NCBI GenBank assembly: GCA_013112545.1
Contig: JABFGJ010000005.1
Location: 62,001 to 126,000, forward strand
Length of the DNA: 64,000 nt
From: Bacteroidota bacterium
GTDB lineage: Bacteria; Bacteroidota; Bacteroidia; Flavobacteriales_E; Vicingaceae
Direction of reading: 5' to 3'
The notes under the pieces were generated by a model. It was not told the origin of the DNA. It worked only from the letters and a program-made list of their open reading frames with translations, and made no database searches. Made by a program: the position numbers and the translations under genes. Positions 47,862-59,400 of the stretch are shown piece by piece (position 1 is the stretch's first letter; each line of letters opens with the position of its first letter).

Positions 47862-49541
47862 TTGTTGAGCACCTTGGCTAGCAATAGATGTATGGCTAGT
47901 TCGGATTTATATGAAATTGATAGTTTACTGAAGCTTACCTCGGCTGGGAACTTTACCGCAGCTAGAGATTACTTATTGAGTGTTCAAAATAAGGCAGGTA
48001 ATTATACTGACTCAATCCATGTAGAATTCTTAATTGCATTAGGAGAAGTATCTACTAATGCTCAAAAAGAGGGTGAAGGATTTAAAACATTACAATTTGC
48101 TTTAGCTCTAGCAAAAAAAACGCAAAACAAATACCTTATAAGCAAAGCAAGAATACAGCTAATTGAATTTTACAGAAAGATAAGAGAATATGAAAATGCC
48201 CAAACTTTAATAAAAATATTATTAAAAGAACTCCCAATAAATGTTGAATTAAAATGTCGTTTTTACCATCGTGCTTCTGCAGTATATAATGAACTATATA
48301 ATGCAAAGAATGGAACAGTGCCCGAATACCTAGATACCGCATTATACTATTCATACAACTCCTTGGCTATTTCTAAAAAACACCATTTATATGATCATCA
48401 GTTTACGAGTTACAGGGAGTTGAGTACCATTTATAATTCTACTTCTTTTCTACATTCAATGAATAAGTCTAAATTATATTTAGATAGCGCGTTAATGACA
48501 ACAAAAATCAAAAGTGAACTTGCTTATCATAATTTGTTAAAGGTTAAAGCACATTTGTTTTTAAACAACAATGAAATAGACTCATCACTCTATTACGCAA
48601 AGAAAGCCATAACATTTATTGAAAGCACAAATAATTATCAGCTACAGATGGAGATTTACTGGGTGCTTTCTAAGTCTTATTTTGCCCTAAACGACTCATT
48701 AACTGGCTATAAATACATGGTAAAAGAGGCACGAAGCGATGTAAAATATAGAGAGAGTTTTGCTAAAAATAAATTGGCAGAAATAACTACTGCCTATCAA
48801 GTTGAAGCTAAAGATAAGTTAATCGCTCAAAATCGTGAAGAGCTCTTAGAAGCGGATAAAACAATGTCCTTTTATTTTTATCTAGGGGTTTTACTCGTCA
48901 CTATCACGCTGTTTATAATTTTCTACTCTTATAAAACGAAACGTAAAAACAAGCTATTAGCCAAACTTGTTAATGAAAATAATTTTTTAATTGGTGAGTC
49001 AAATCATCGAATTAAGAATAATCTACAATTGATTATTTCACTTATCGGTAGGGAGATATATAAGTCTGATCAAGCAAAAAATGAATTGAGGGAAGTTTCT
49101 GAGAAAATAAATACCATTGCTGCTTTGCATCAACTACTTTATGTAAAAGATACAAAAGATAAAATCTCCTTAAAGTCTTATCTAAAAAGCATTGAAGATA
49201 ACTTTAATTCTGGCTTTATAGAAGATGGAATTAAACTGAGTTTAGAAGTGGAAGATTTTGAAATGCCTATTGAACGTTCTGTATATTTAGGCTTACTAGT
49301 TACAGAACTTATTACCAACTCGCTAAAATACGCGTTTAAAGGAAACGATGAAAAAATAATTAAACTTTCTGCTTGGAAATCAAATTCGAACACCATAAAT
49401 CTAATTTATAAAGACAATGGCATAGGTTTGAAAAGTGGAGAATCTCCGGCTTTAGTTAATTTGTTATTAAAGCAACTAAGAGCCTCTGTAACAGCTAAAA
49501 ACACAATGGGCTATAGCTTATTTATAAAATTTGAAGTATGA
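47862..49541 (+). CDS. TPR-containing sensor histidine kinase (HisKA_2 type)
   Basis: 559 residues when counted from a TTG at 47862. The frame is open back to 47811, and the stretch from ATT at 47841 (I-KFLLILLLSTLASNRCMA) reads as a signal peptide whose Met is replaced by Ile, so the true start is probably 47841. TPR-like helices fill ~15-330 (KCRFYHRASAVYNELYNA). One membrane helix follows (~338-357, LGVLLVTITLFIIFY). The HisKA_2 box carries the phosphorylated His382 in ESNHRIKNNLQLIISL. The ATPase domain has the N box LLVTELITNSLKYAF and the G1 box YKDNGIGLK, and is short at its end (NTMGYSLFIKFEV). It overlaps the LytTR regulator gene by 4 bp (ATGA). It is paralogous to the truncated kinase at 62998. 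Confidence 0.88.
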   Translation: MLSTLASNRCMASSDLYEIDSLLKLTSAGNFTAARDYLLSVQNKAGNYTDSIHVEFLIALGEVSTNAQKEGEGFKTLQFALALAKKTQNKYLISKARIQLIEFYRKIREYENAQTLIKILLKELPINVELKCRFYHRASAVYNELYNAKNGTVPEYLDTALYYSYNSLAISKKHHLYDHQFTSYRELSTIYNSTSFLHSMNKSKLYLDSALMTTKIKSELAYHNLLKVKAHLFLNNNEIDSSLYYAKKAITFIESTNNYQLQMEIYWVLSKSYFALNDSLTGYKYMVKEARSDVKYRESFAKNKLAEITTAYQVEAKDKLIAQNREELLEADKTMSFYFYLGVLLVTITLFIIFYSYKTKRKNKLLAKLVNENNFLIGESNHRIKNNLQLIISLIGREIYKSDQAKNELREVSEKINTIAALHQLLYVKDTKDKISLKSYLKSIEDNFNSGFIEDGIKLSLEVEDFEMPIERSVYLGLLVTELITNSLKYAFKGNDEKIIKLSAWKSNSNTINLIYKDNGIGLKSGESPALVNLLLKQLRASVTAKNTMGYSLFIKFEV

Positions 49542-50182
49542 ATGCAATAATAATAGAAGACGATTTTATCGTTGCTGATCACCTAAGGTTAATGCTTGAA
49601 AAGCATCAAGTTAAAGTATTGGAAATAATAGACAATGTTGAAGAAGCAATTACTAGCTCACACCTTAAGCCTGACTTATTTTTTGTTGACATTCGATTGG
49701 CAGGAGATAAATCTGGAATAGAGCTGGGTGAATACCTTAGTTTAAACAAATTGCCTTTTATTTATTTAACTGCCAACAATGAACTAGCTACGCTTAAAAA
49801 AGCAACGCAAACTAAACCATTAGCTTACATCACAAAACCATATAAAGAAAGTGATATTATTGCATTGGTTGAGTTATTTAAAACCAAATTTAAAAAACCT
49901 ATTGTTGTCAAAACTAAATTTGGCAAAAAATCGATTGACAGCAATACCATTCTGTATATAGAAGCTAAGGGCTCTTATGTTAATATTGTAACTCTAATAG
50001 ATACTTTTAATGAAAGAGTTAGTTTATCGCAACTTATGGAAGAATTAGATGATGATTTTATAAGAGTTCATAGAAGCTTTATCGTGAATAAAAATAAAAT
50101 AAATCAATACAATTCTACTTCAGTATTTATCAAAAATACAGAGATTCCAATTTCAAGAACTTATAAAGACAATATAGTTTAA
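49538..50182 (+). CDS. LytTR-family response regulator
   Basis: A 214-residue regulator. The receiver domain (~1-115) has the acidic pair Asp8/Asp9 in IIIEDDFIVAD, the phosphorylated Asp51 in LFFVDIRLAG, Thr78 and Lys100 (ITKPYKESD). The LytTR DNA-binding domain (~120-214) shows ILYIEAKGSYVNIVT, MEELDDDFIRVHRSFIVNKN and PISRTYKD. It overlaps the kinase gene by 4 bp and forms a two-component pair with it. LytTR proteins bind direct repeats about two helical turns apart. The likely target is the divergent 3149-aa gene and perhaps, through related sites, the 4116-aa gene whose stop lies 316 bp downstream. Confidence 0.92.
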   Translation: MNAIIIEDDFIVADHLRLMLEKHQVKVLEIIDNVEEAITSSHLKPDLFFVDIRLAGDKSGIELGEYLSLNKLPFIYLTANNELATLKKATQTKPLAYITKPYKESDIIALVELFKTKFKKPIVVKTKFGKKSIDSNTILYIEAKGSYVNIVTLIDTFNERVSLSQLMEELDDDFIRVHRSFIVNKNKINQYNSTSVFIKNTEIPISRTYKDNIV

Positions 50183-50196
50183 TATGCTAAACACAA

Positions 50197-50230
50197 AAAG
50201 GCAGTAAAGAGCCATCTCTTTACTGCCTTT
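50197..50230. terminator. Bidirectional intrinsic terminator
   Basis: A perfect 15-bp stem AAAGGCAGTAAAGAG (50197-50211) / CTCTTTACTGCCTTT (50216-50230) with a CCAT loop. An A-run on the left gives a U-tract for minus-strand transcripts; on the plus strand the stem ends in TTT. It ends the LytTR gene and also fits as the old terminator of the hppD remnant. Confidence 0.85.
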
Positions 50231-50253
50231 AAAAAACTATTTAATTCTAATAT

Positions 50254-50385
<132 letters not shown>

Positions 50386-50448
50386 TTAAGTGAATAATTA
50401 AATCTAATGGTATGCATATAGAAGCATCATTCCTATTACCTAAAAACA

Positions 50449-50476
50449 GGAGTTGCTTTTGCGACTGCCGTTTTTT
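50449..50476. terminator. Possible weak terminator after the 4116-aa gene
   Basis: AGTTGC (50451-50456) and GCGACT (50461-50466) pair with one G.U pair around a TTTT loop, with extra GG/CC pairs outside. A T6 run follows on the plus strand, and the minus strand shows TGTTTTTA. It sits between the giant gene's stop and the hppD remnant. Confidence 0.4.
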
Positions 50477-50497
50477 AAATCCAGAATAATTAATGAT

Positions 50498-53400
50498 TTA
50501 TTGAATCATTATTTTCTCTATTTTCTGATCTGAATCTGATTCCAGTTTTAAGAAGTAAACTCCTTTTACTAGATATTGAACATCTATTCTTTGGGATCGA
50601 TTACTTATGAATTCAACTGCCCTTTTTGAATAAACCAATTGTCCTCGAATATCAATTATTTCGATATCGTATTGCTTATCTTGATCGATAACCAAATTAA
50701 ACACTCCATTATTTGGATTGGGAAATAAATCTATCGAAACTTCTTCTAACTCTTCATCCACTTTCATTCTTAATGTTTGACTCAAATTAGACATCGTTTC
50801 TGTTGTAAATGTTTGAGCAGGCATCCATTTATTTCCAGACGATAATGGAGCGTATTCACAAACGCTTTTTATTTGCCATTCATACGTTGTTGCTGGGCTT
50901 AAACCTACAACCCAATATTTATTACGCGATCCTGTTATAGCCACCTTTGTCCAAACTGAAGTTCCTTGTTCTCGATATCTCAACCTCGTCTTTTTAACGT
51001 TTGAATTAATAACCCATTGGAGTCTAGCCTTAGAGTCAAAAATAGGATGCACGCTTGCATTTACAGGATCTTGACAAGGAGCACTTAGTGTCCAAAAACT
51101 TTCAAGGTAAGCTAAATGTGTCCATCCAGATGGTAGCCTAGCCATTACTGACCAAAAATATTTAGTAGAAGGCGTTAGCCCATTCATATCTAAAACATTT
51201 GTATTCCCATTCTTGAATTCAATTCTTGACCACGAATTTGAGCCAGCTGGTTTTAAAACAACTTTATATGAGATTGCTCCAGCAACTTTAGACCAATTTA
51301 AGATTGCTGAAGTATCCTGAATAAACAATGTTCTTAGATTTATTGGAGCTCCGCAAGTAGGGTCAACCATGCCTAATAATTCTGATTCTATTGTCGAGCA
51401 ACCATTCCCATCTGTAATTGTTACTGTATAGGTTCCTATTTCAATACCTGTTAAAGATCGATTAGTTGAACCATTGCTCCACAAATAAGAATATGGTCCC
51501 GTTCCTCCAATTTCAGTCGCTGTTATTCCTCCACTAAATGCATCAGAACAGGTTACTAAACTATCAATAGTAATTAAGGAGCTGAGTATTGCCGGTTCAG
51601 TAATACTAAAAGATACCGTATCATAAGCACCTGCTTGATCGCTCACGATTACGGTATATGTTCCGGCATTTACTCCAGTGATACTTGCTGTGGTTGCACT
51701 GTTGCTCCAAACATAAGTATAGGGCATTACTCCACCTGTGGCACTTGCAGTGGCTCCTCCATTAGAAGAACCATAACAAGTCACATGGCTATCTACAACC
51801 ACCGCTGCAATTAATGCAGCAGGTTCTGTTATGGTGACTATTAAAGAATCTGATCCACATCCATTGGCATCGATAACAGCGACAGAATAAGTTCCCGCTA
51901 TTAAATTATTGGCTGTACTTAACGAAGTGCCATTTCCCCAAAAATAAGAGTATGGACTTGTTCCACCGGTTACTTGAACTGTTGCAGATCCATCATTTCC
52001 TCCGTTTACGGATACATTATTTTGGGATGCTAAATTGATAACTAATAGATTCGGTTGAGTTAAGCTTATACTTGAACTATCTGTGCATCCATTGGCATCG
52101 CTTACGGTTACCGTGTAATTACCGACTCCAAGTCCAGTCAAAATAGCCGTTGTATCTCCTGTATTCCAAGAATAGGTATAAGGAGAAGTTCCACCAACCT
52201 GATTAGCGGTTACTTGCCCATCGTTTGATCCATTACAGTTTATTGCTGAGTTCATTACTAAACTCCCAGAAACACCTTGATTAATGGTTAAATCTAGGAT
52301 AACAATTGAGTCACACCCTAAAGCATTTGAAATTGTATCAGCATACATTCCTGTTGAAATATACATTACTCCATTTTGCGGCCAAACATAACTTCCACAG
52401 CTTGAAACAACTTGCGTCGAAAAAGTTGCTTGATTAATTGTTAAGTCTAAAATCACCATCGAATCACAACCTACAGCATTTGGTATCGTATCTACATACA
52501 TTCCACTTGTGCTATATGTCATGCCATTTTGTGACCACGAGTATGCTGAACATGCTGTCACATTTACAGTTGATGCTGTTGATTGATTAATCGTTAGTTG
52601 TAAAGTGATTACTGAATCACAGCCGTTATTTTTGCTAAAAGTTTCTTGATAAACTCCAGAGGTCGTGTAAATTTGACTATTTACATTCCAAGTATAAGAA
52701 TTACAAGCTGTAGCTGACATAAAAATTGAATCTGAATTATTGATGGTTAGATTCAATCGAACAATAGAGTCGCAGCCAAATTGATTTTGTAAGGTATCTT
52801 GATATTGTCCACTTGTGTTGTAGGTCAATCCTGTTAATGCCCAATTGTATTGATCACATGCAACCACAGAAGTCGAACTGAAAGATTTATTATAAATTGT
52901 TAAATCTAGCTGTACAATAGAATCACATCCACTGCTATTTTGAAATACCTTTGTGTAAATGCCAGAACCCGAATAGGTAATATTGTTTGCATTCCACTTA
53001 TACGAACCGCAAGCTGACTGCTGTATTGTTGTAATACCAGCAGTTGAATTATTGATGGTTAGATCAAGTGTAACCAAACTGTCACATCCAGAAACATTCG
53101 TAAGACTATCTGAGTAAACTCCTGAGCTAGTATATTCCAATCCATTCCAATTATAAGAATCACAAGCAATTATTTGAATAGTATCCAACGTGGTTGACAG
53201 AACTGTAAGAGTAGTTGTAACAATTGAATCACAACTTAAAGATGAAACAAGTGTATCTGAGTATGTACCGCTTTGCGTATAAGTACTACTTCCAATAGTA
53301 TAACTTCCACATACTGTTGTATCTATAGCATAGCCACCATTTATTACTTCTACCGTAAAAGGTTGTGAATTCGAAGTAAAACAAGAATTATATGCTGAGC

Positions 53401-56400
53401 CCAAACCTGTTTTCCATGAAGAAATTGTGTCTAATCCTATCAACTGCCCATTGTTATTCCCAGTCAAATCCACTAAAGTTTCTCCAATACCTTCTTCAAA
53501 ATTGTAGTATGCTACTAGACCGGCATCTGATCCATCAGACTCTAAGAGCATATCACTAAAAATTTGAGAAGGCGTTCTAGCCACATTCCAAACTTTTACT
53601 TCATCAATTAATCCATTGAATTCACTTCCTCCTGTAGGATATGACCCTATTACCAAATTATGATTTGAATTTCCGATAGTAAATGTTCTCTGACTAGAAT
53701 GCACTTGTTTTCCATTAACAAAGATTCGGATAGTAAGCCCATCGTAAGTAGCTGCAACGTGCTGCCATTGATTCAATTCAAGCACTTGAATAGGAGTTGT
53801 CAATTCATTCCATGATCCATTTCCTGCGTTAAAATTAATTTGGCCATTTCCTCCACATCGTAACATATATCCATAATCTGGGCTATTGGTTTCCTTGCTA
53901 ATAATATGTGCTTCATGTGCGTTATTTCTGAACTGTTCAGGATAAATCCAAGCCATTAAGGTAATTTGATTCCCAGTAATCTGAACAGATGCATCATTTC
54001 CACAATCTATTCTGCCATTATTAGAAAAACGAGTGCCTTCAAACTGAATGCTGTTTCCTGTACCTTGATTCAAAATAGTATCGGAAGTAACTGCCCAATA
54101 ATAATCTTGATCATTCAACAAATTACCAGAAGTATAGGTTAAGGTTGAACCATTTCCTAAAGTTGGCCCAAAGAGCAATGAATTAGAATCGTCAAACAAA
54201 CTATAGGTGAAAATTGGGGAACTATTTAAAATTGAAATATCAGTCGTAGTGTTTGGACAAATTAGATCTGTAAAATCCAATTCTGGTTCAGTGTAATACT
54301 CTAAAGTCAATTGAATAATTGAGTCACATCCTAAAGAGTTGATTAGGGTATCATAATAGAGTCCGGCAGCACTATAGATATTCCCTCTCCAAGAGTAATT
54401 GCCACATGTGATCTTAGCGTAATCTTCATGTTGAACTCCTAAGTCGAGTGTCAAATTCAATTGAACTATTGAATCGCAACCCCTTGATGATACCAATGAA
54501 TCAGTATAGGTTCCAGATTCATAATAGGTTGTACCTAGCCAATTGTAATTATCACAATTAACAGTTACATCAATTTGATTGACCATACTCCCGTAATAAA
54601 CGGTAACCTGATAGTAGTTATCATCTATATCGCAGTCTTCGTTAATATAAAACTCGAAGGTTGTGGTTTGAGTTATTAAAGGGGTTGTCACTTTTCCAGA
54701 CGCTGGTACATCATACCAATCATCACCATCATAGAATTCCATAGTTCCACCAGTCCATTCGATAAACAACTCTACCGAATCAGGTGAACAAATTAGCTGG
54801 TCTGGTGAGACACGAATCACTTTCGACTCTAAAGGATAAATAATATAAGGAACTCGATCAGATTTACAATATTGACCATAGGCTTCCACCCAAAGGGTAT
54901 CTGGTCCTGTTATGTAATAATCTGGAATTGATGAGCCAAAGCTATAAAAAGGACCTTCTTCTTCTCCCCCTCCGCCAGAGCTTTGAGATTTTATATCATC
55001 CCATTTATCACCATAGATTAAGGTAGTATCTGTGGGGTCTGCGCTTGCAAAATAACCGAAACCTTGAACTCCACCTCCAATATCGCCTTCAAATTCGCCC
55101 CCTCTAAATCGGTCGCCCAAACAAATTGAATCTGTTTTAGCAATAAAAGTTGTTGGAACTACATTTACTCTTATCTCTGTTTCAATTAATGAACAACTGT
55201 TGGACGAGGTACCGATGTAAAGTGTTGTATCTCGATCCAATTCAATAGTAAGAGTATCTCCCAAGTGGATCAAATTATCTCCCTCCGGTGAGTCGTACCA
55301 ATAAACCAAACCTGAGGAAGCTCTGGCAATGACTTGAACGGTATCAATTCCACAGGCAGAATCATTTGGTGATTCATAGCTTTCCTCGTATTCAGTAAGA
55401 TAGGGTTCATCAAGAACCGTAATGGTAAAACTGTCGGTATAAAAAACATTGGCTTGTGGTATTTCGCAACTGCTGTTTACTCTTATAATCTGTCTTCCAA
55501 TAAAGTATTGGTTGTTATTTACAACTACTCCAGAGCCGATATCGCTTTTATAGTGTTCAGGAATACTTCCTGAACGACGTTGAATCTGACCGAAATCGTT
55601 GTAGAATATTAGGTCTGCATCAGACTCCTGACAGTTGATCATACTAGCTTGAATTTGTTCAGCCGTGCGAGCGGTTTTCCAAATTTTGAATTCATCCAAT
55701 TGCTCAACATATTGGGTAGCTTCTATTCGAACTGAAACCAATGAGTCAGCTGAAAATGCCATAATTGGATAATTGTTGAAAACTATATTAAACGAATCTT
55801 CTTTAACCAATACCCCATCATAATATATTTTTAAGTGAGTGGAGTCAGCAACGGTTGCAATATGTACCCAATCATCAGTAGTAGCCAGAGGAGGGAAAGT
55901 TATTTGTCTAGTACCCCCTCCAAAACTTAGATCAAAATTGCTTACTTGCCAGCCATTAATGTCCCAGGTAATTGGACCACGCAGCTGGTTTCCTAATGCT
56001 TCTGAACTCAATGAAAACAAATTACCTGCAGGAATTGAGGTTCCTGAAGGGTTATTCACTTTAAACCATCCTTCAACCGTTATTGCTCTATCGGCATTGC
56101 CTGTGGGTTTAAAAGCTAGTTCTTCAGGGCTACAAGAGCTGCAACCTTGCGGAATATATCCCATTCCACCTGAGTTATAGCTATTGAATCCAAAACCATC
56201 ATTAAATAATTTTACGCGATACTTCGCCGTTGTGTCTGGATATAGATAAAAGAAAGGACCTGTAGTTGGACCTTCAATTTTCTCCCAGCTGTTCTCAAAG
56301 TTCTTACGATATAGCTCCATCGTTTTTTCATGCCAATTGTGATTAAATGCAATGACAGTTTGGCCAGATGCACAAATAGAATCTTCGTAGGTGAACTGAG

Positions 56401-59400
56401 CAGTGGAGTCTATTGGATAATTTAAAGCTGGATAAGGAATTTCTGCAAGAACAGGGGTTAAGTTCATATCACCGCTACATTGTCCATCAGTCGCACGAAC
56501 ATAGTAGGTAGTTGTTGAGTCCAATAATGGTGTTTCAAAAGCAAGTGAGGTGGTTAAATAGTTCGTATCCGAATCATACCAGTCAACACTTCCAAAATTT
56601 GGCACCGCAGAAAGATTTAGGATTCCAGGACCCTGTGTTAACAGTCTGTCACCGCTTACTGATATAATGGAGGCACTGCTATCTACATATAAATAGCCAA
56701 AGTCTGAAACTTCTGTGTCGCAACCAGTCCCAAATTCGCATCGAATCCGCTTGCCATTCATATTTTTGGTGACTCCTGCTATAACTAAAGGATCTCCAGT
56801 TTCACCAACAAGGTCTTCCCATAAGTCTAATTCATTCAATTCTATTTTACCGCTGTCTTGTGCAAAAAGTAAAACTGTTTCTCCATCAAGTACCATGTTT
56901 GAAAAAGCATTTGCTGTCGATCCACCGCTAATATGAGATTTGAATTTTGGAGAAAGTAACTGCCAATTATTATTTATGTAGCGGTAAATATGCGTTTCAA
57001 CAGGGCTTCCAGTTGAATAGGAAACATAAGGAGTATTATCCCCATCAAACTCAATATGAATATTATCTGCAGCAACTTCGCTGAACCCAGGGCTTCCAAC
57101 ATATTGCCAGTTTGTTCCATTATATTTAAGTACAGATAATTTATTTCCAGCGTTGAGATCTATGTAAGCAACATAAATATTACCATTATACCACTTGGCT
57201 TCTATTTGCGAATTCTTTTCGCCCTTAGCCCTAACAGCATCAGTTTGACCAATTGAGTAGGTATATAGATCATTAATGGTAGCACCTTTGCTTTCAGTAT
57301 AAACTACTTTCAGTTTGTTGTCAGAATTCTGAACATAGGCAATAATGGGTTTATTGTAATATGGGGTGGCAACAGAAGGGTCCGACATAGTTAAATCGAA
57401 GCAAGCTACATTTGAAATCCAAGGGCTCAATACAGTAGTGCTGTTTGTTGTTCCTATTTGAAGTCGCTCAGCTCGCATGGAGCCGCCATTTGAATAAACA
57501 TAATAGGTATAAAGGTCTAATCCATTGTGATATTCCATATCAAAGCCGTTTACGTTAAGGAAAGAGCTTGTGCTTCCAAACAGTCGCATCGTTTGATCTG
57601 TGGGAGAGTGAGGATTGTTTGCTCCCCAGATTTCTATTTGAGTACCGGTATTATTAAAATTTGATTTAGCTGCAGCTATTACCGGTCTTTTATATCTGTC
57701 AATAAGAATATCGACGATTGAATCATGTCCGTAAAAGCTTCCAGCTGTCGTTGGAAAAGAATAAGAATACCACGCACCACTTGTAACTTTAAAAACGTTA
57801 CCATTGACCCCTGCGTAATAGGTGTTGGTATTTAAAAAGTTGTCTTTTCGATAAGCAAACGAACCATAGTTAATGTTGCCAATATTCCAGCTTGAGGCGA
57901 TGTTATCCCATTCTAAATTCTCTTTTTCCCATTGCCATTGGTAAGAGGCAACATTGTTTCCATTTAGGGTAAAAATGGCTGTGTCGCCTGTACATACTCT
58001 TTGCTCTCCTGGATTATCAACATAGAAGCTGTCCAATTGAACATTGATGAAAGCAAGAAGTGTATCAGATAGGTTTCCATTCACATCAGTGATCAACAAT
58101 TGCACTTGGTTGAGTCCGTAATCTGAGCAGCTTAAAGAATCAATATTGAGTATCTGTACCGATTGAATCCCACAATTATCGTCAGCCATAGCAGTTAAGT
58201 CAATTGAACTAGTAGCTACTATAGTAGAAGGATCAATTGATAAGTCAAATACCGGATTGATACGATCAATTAAGAAAGGTCTGTTTGTATCGGCAACAGT
58301 TACTTGAGTAACACATGTAGCTGATTGACCTAAGGAGTTTTGATTAACAACTGAAACGGAATTTGTACCAATGTCAGCACAGGTGAAAAAAGTTTTAGAC
58401 ATCGTTCTTGTTGACGACTCGCAGGAAACTAAAACGTCTTCGGGGGATAAGCGGGCCTCACCGGCACGATTCAAATAAACAGTAATATTCTGGCAAGTAG
58501 CACTAACAGGATTGTTATCTATCACATTTACCTGTTGTAGACATTCATTAGTATTTCCAAACTCATCGTAAAAACGATGGTAGAAGGTATAATTCCCAGG
58601 AGTGAGATTGTTATAGATATTTGTGTAGTAAGAGTATTCGCACTCGTCGCTAACCAAAATTGGATAGTTAGGCTGGTAGTCAGGAGCTTGCGCCAGACTT
58701 AAAGTCAAGCTTGCTCCTTGGGTCCCATTATTGGCATTCACCAAGCCAATATCCAACACTTCACCTTCAACAGCATTAATCGTTAATGTGCCTGTCTGAC
58801 TGCTGGTTGAATTTTGGTCAAAACTAGGAAAATAGGAAATCTCATTGGAGCCTATTCTATAGCCAGGTTGGTTGAAAATAGCCGTATTTGGAGATGAACC
58901 AGGATTATAGGCCCAGTTGAAAATAAAGGTGGTATTTACACATGCTACCCTAATTCTGGTAGCTGTAAATCCAGCAAAACTGCTTCCGGTATTGGTATCG
59001 TTTATTAATATGGAGGAAGGCGCGCCGGAATAGTCAATTCTTCCTTCGGCAAAGGTGTTGACCGTTTCTAATCGATTGGGAGCAAAATTTCCTGTCCATC
59101 CGCCGGTTTCAATACCGCATGTGCCAGTTTCTATACTACATGCGTTAGAAGGTAAGGTAAAGGTTAAACTTCCCGGACAAGTAACTTCTGGAGGAGTAAT
59201 ATCTATTACTTTTAATGAAGTAGAGCAAGTTTCTAGGTTACCAACATTGTCTTTTCCGTATATGACAAATGAATAGTCTCCCGGTTCTATATCGTATTGA
59301 CTCAATAAAGAATCATACGGTAGTTCAGGCGAGGTGTAATTGACGTCTCCTGCTAATGTAAAATACCAAGTATTTAAAGAATCTGTTAAGTCATAAAGCG

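Noticed and set aside
52275..54570. CRISPR-like regular repeats
   Set aside because: The periodicity is 135-150 bp, in frame, with diverged DNA and conserved protein motifs, so these are protein repeats.
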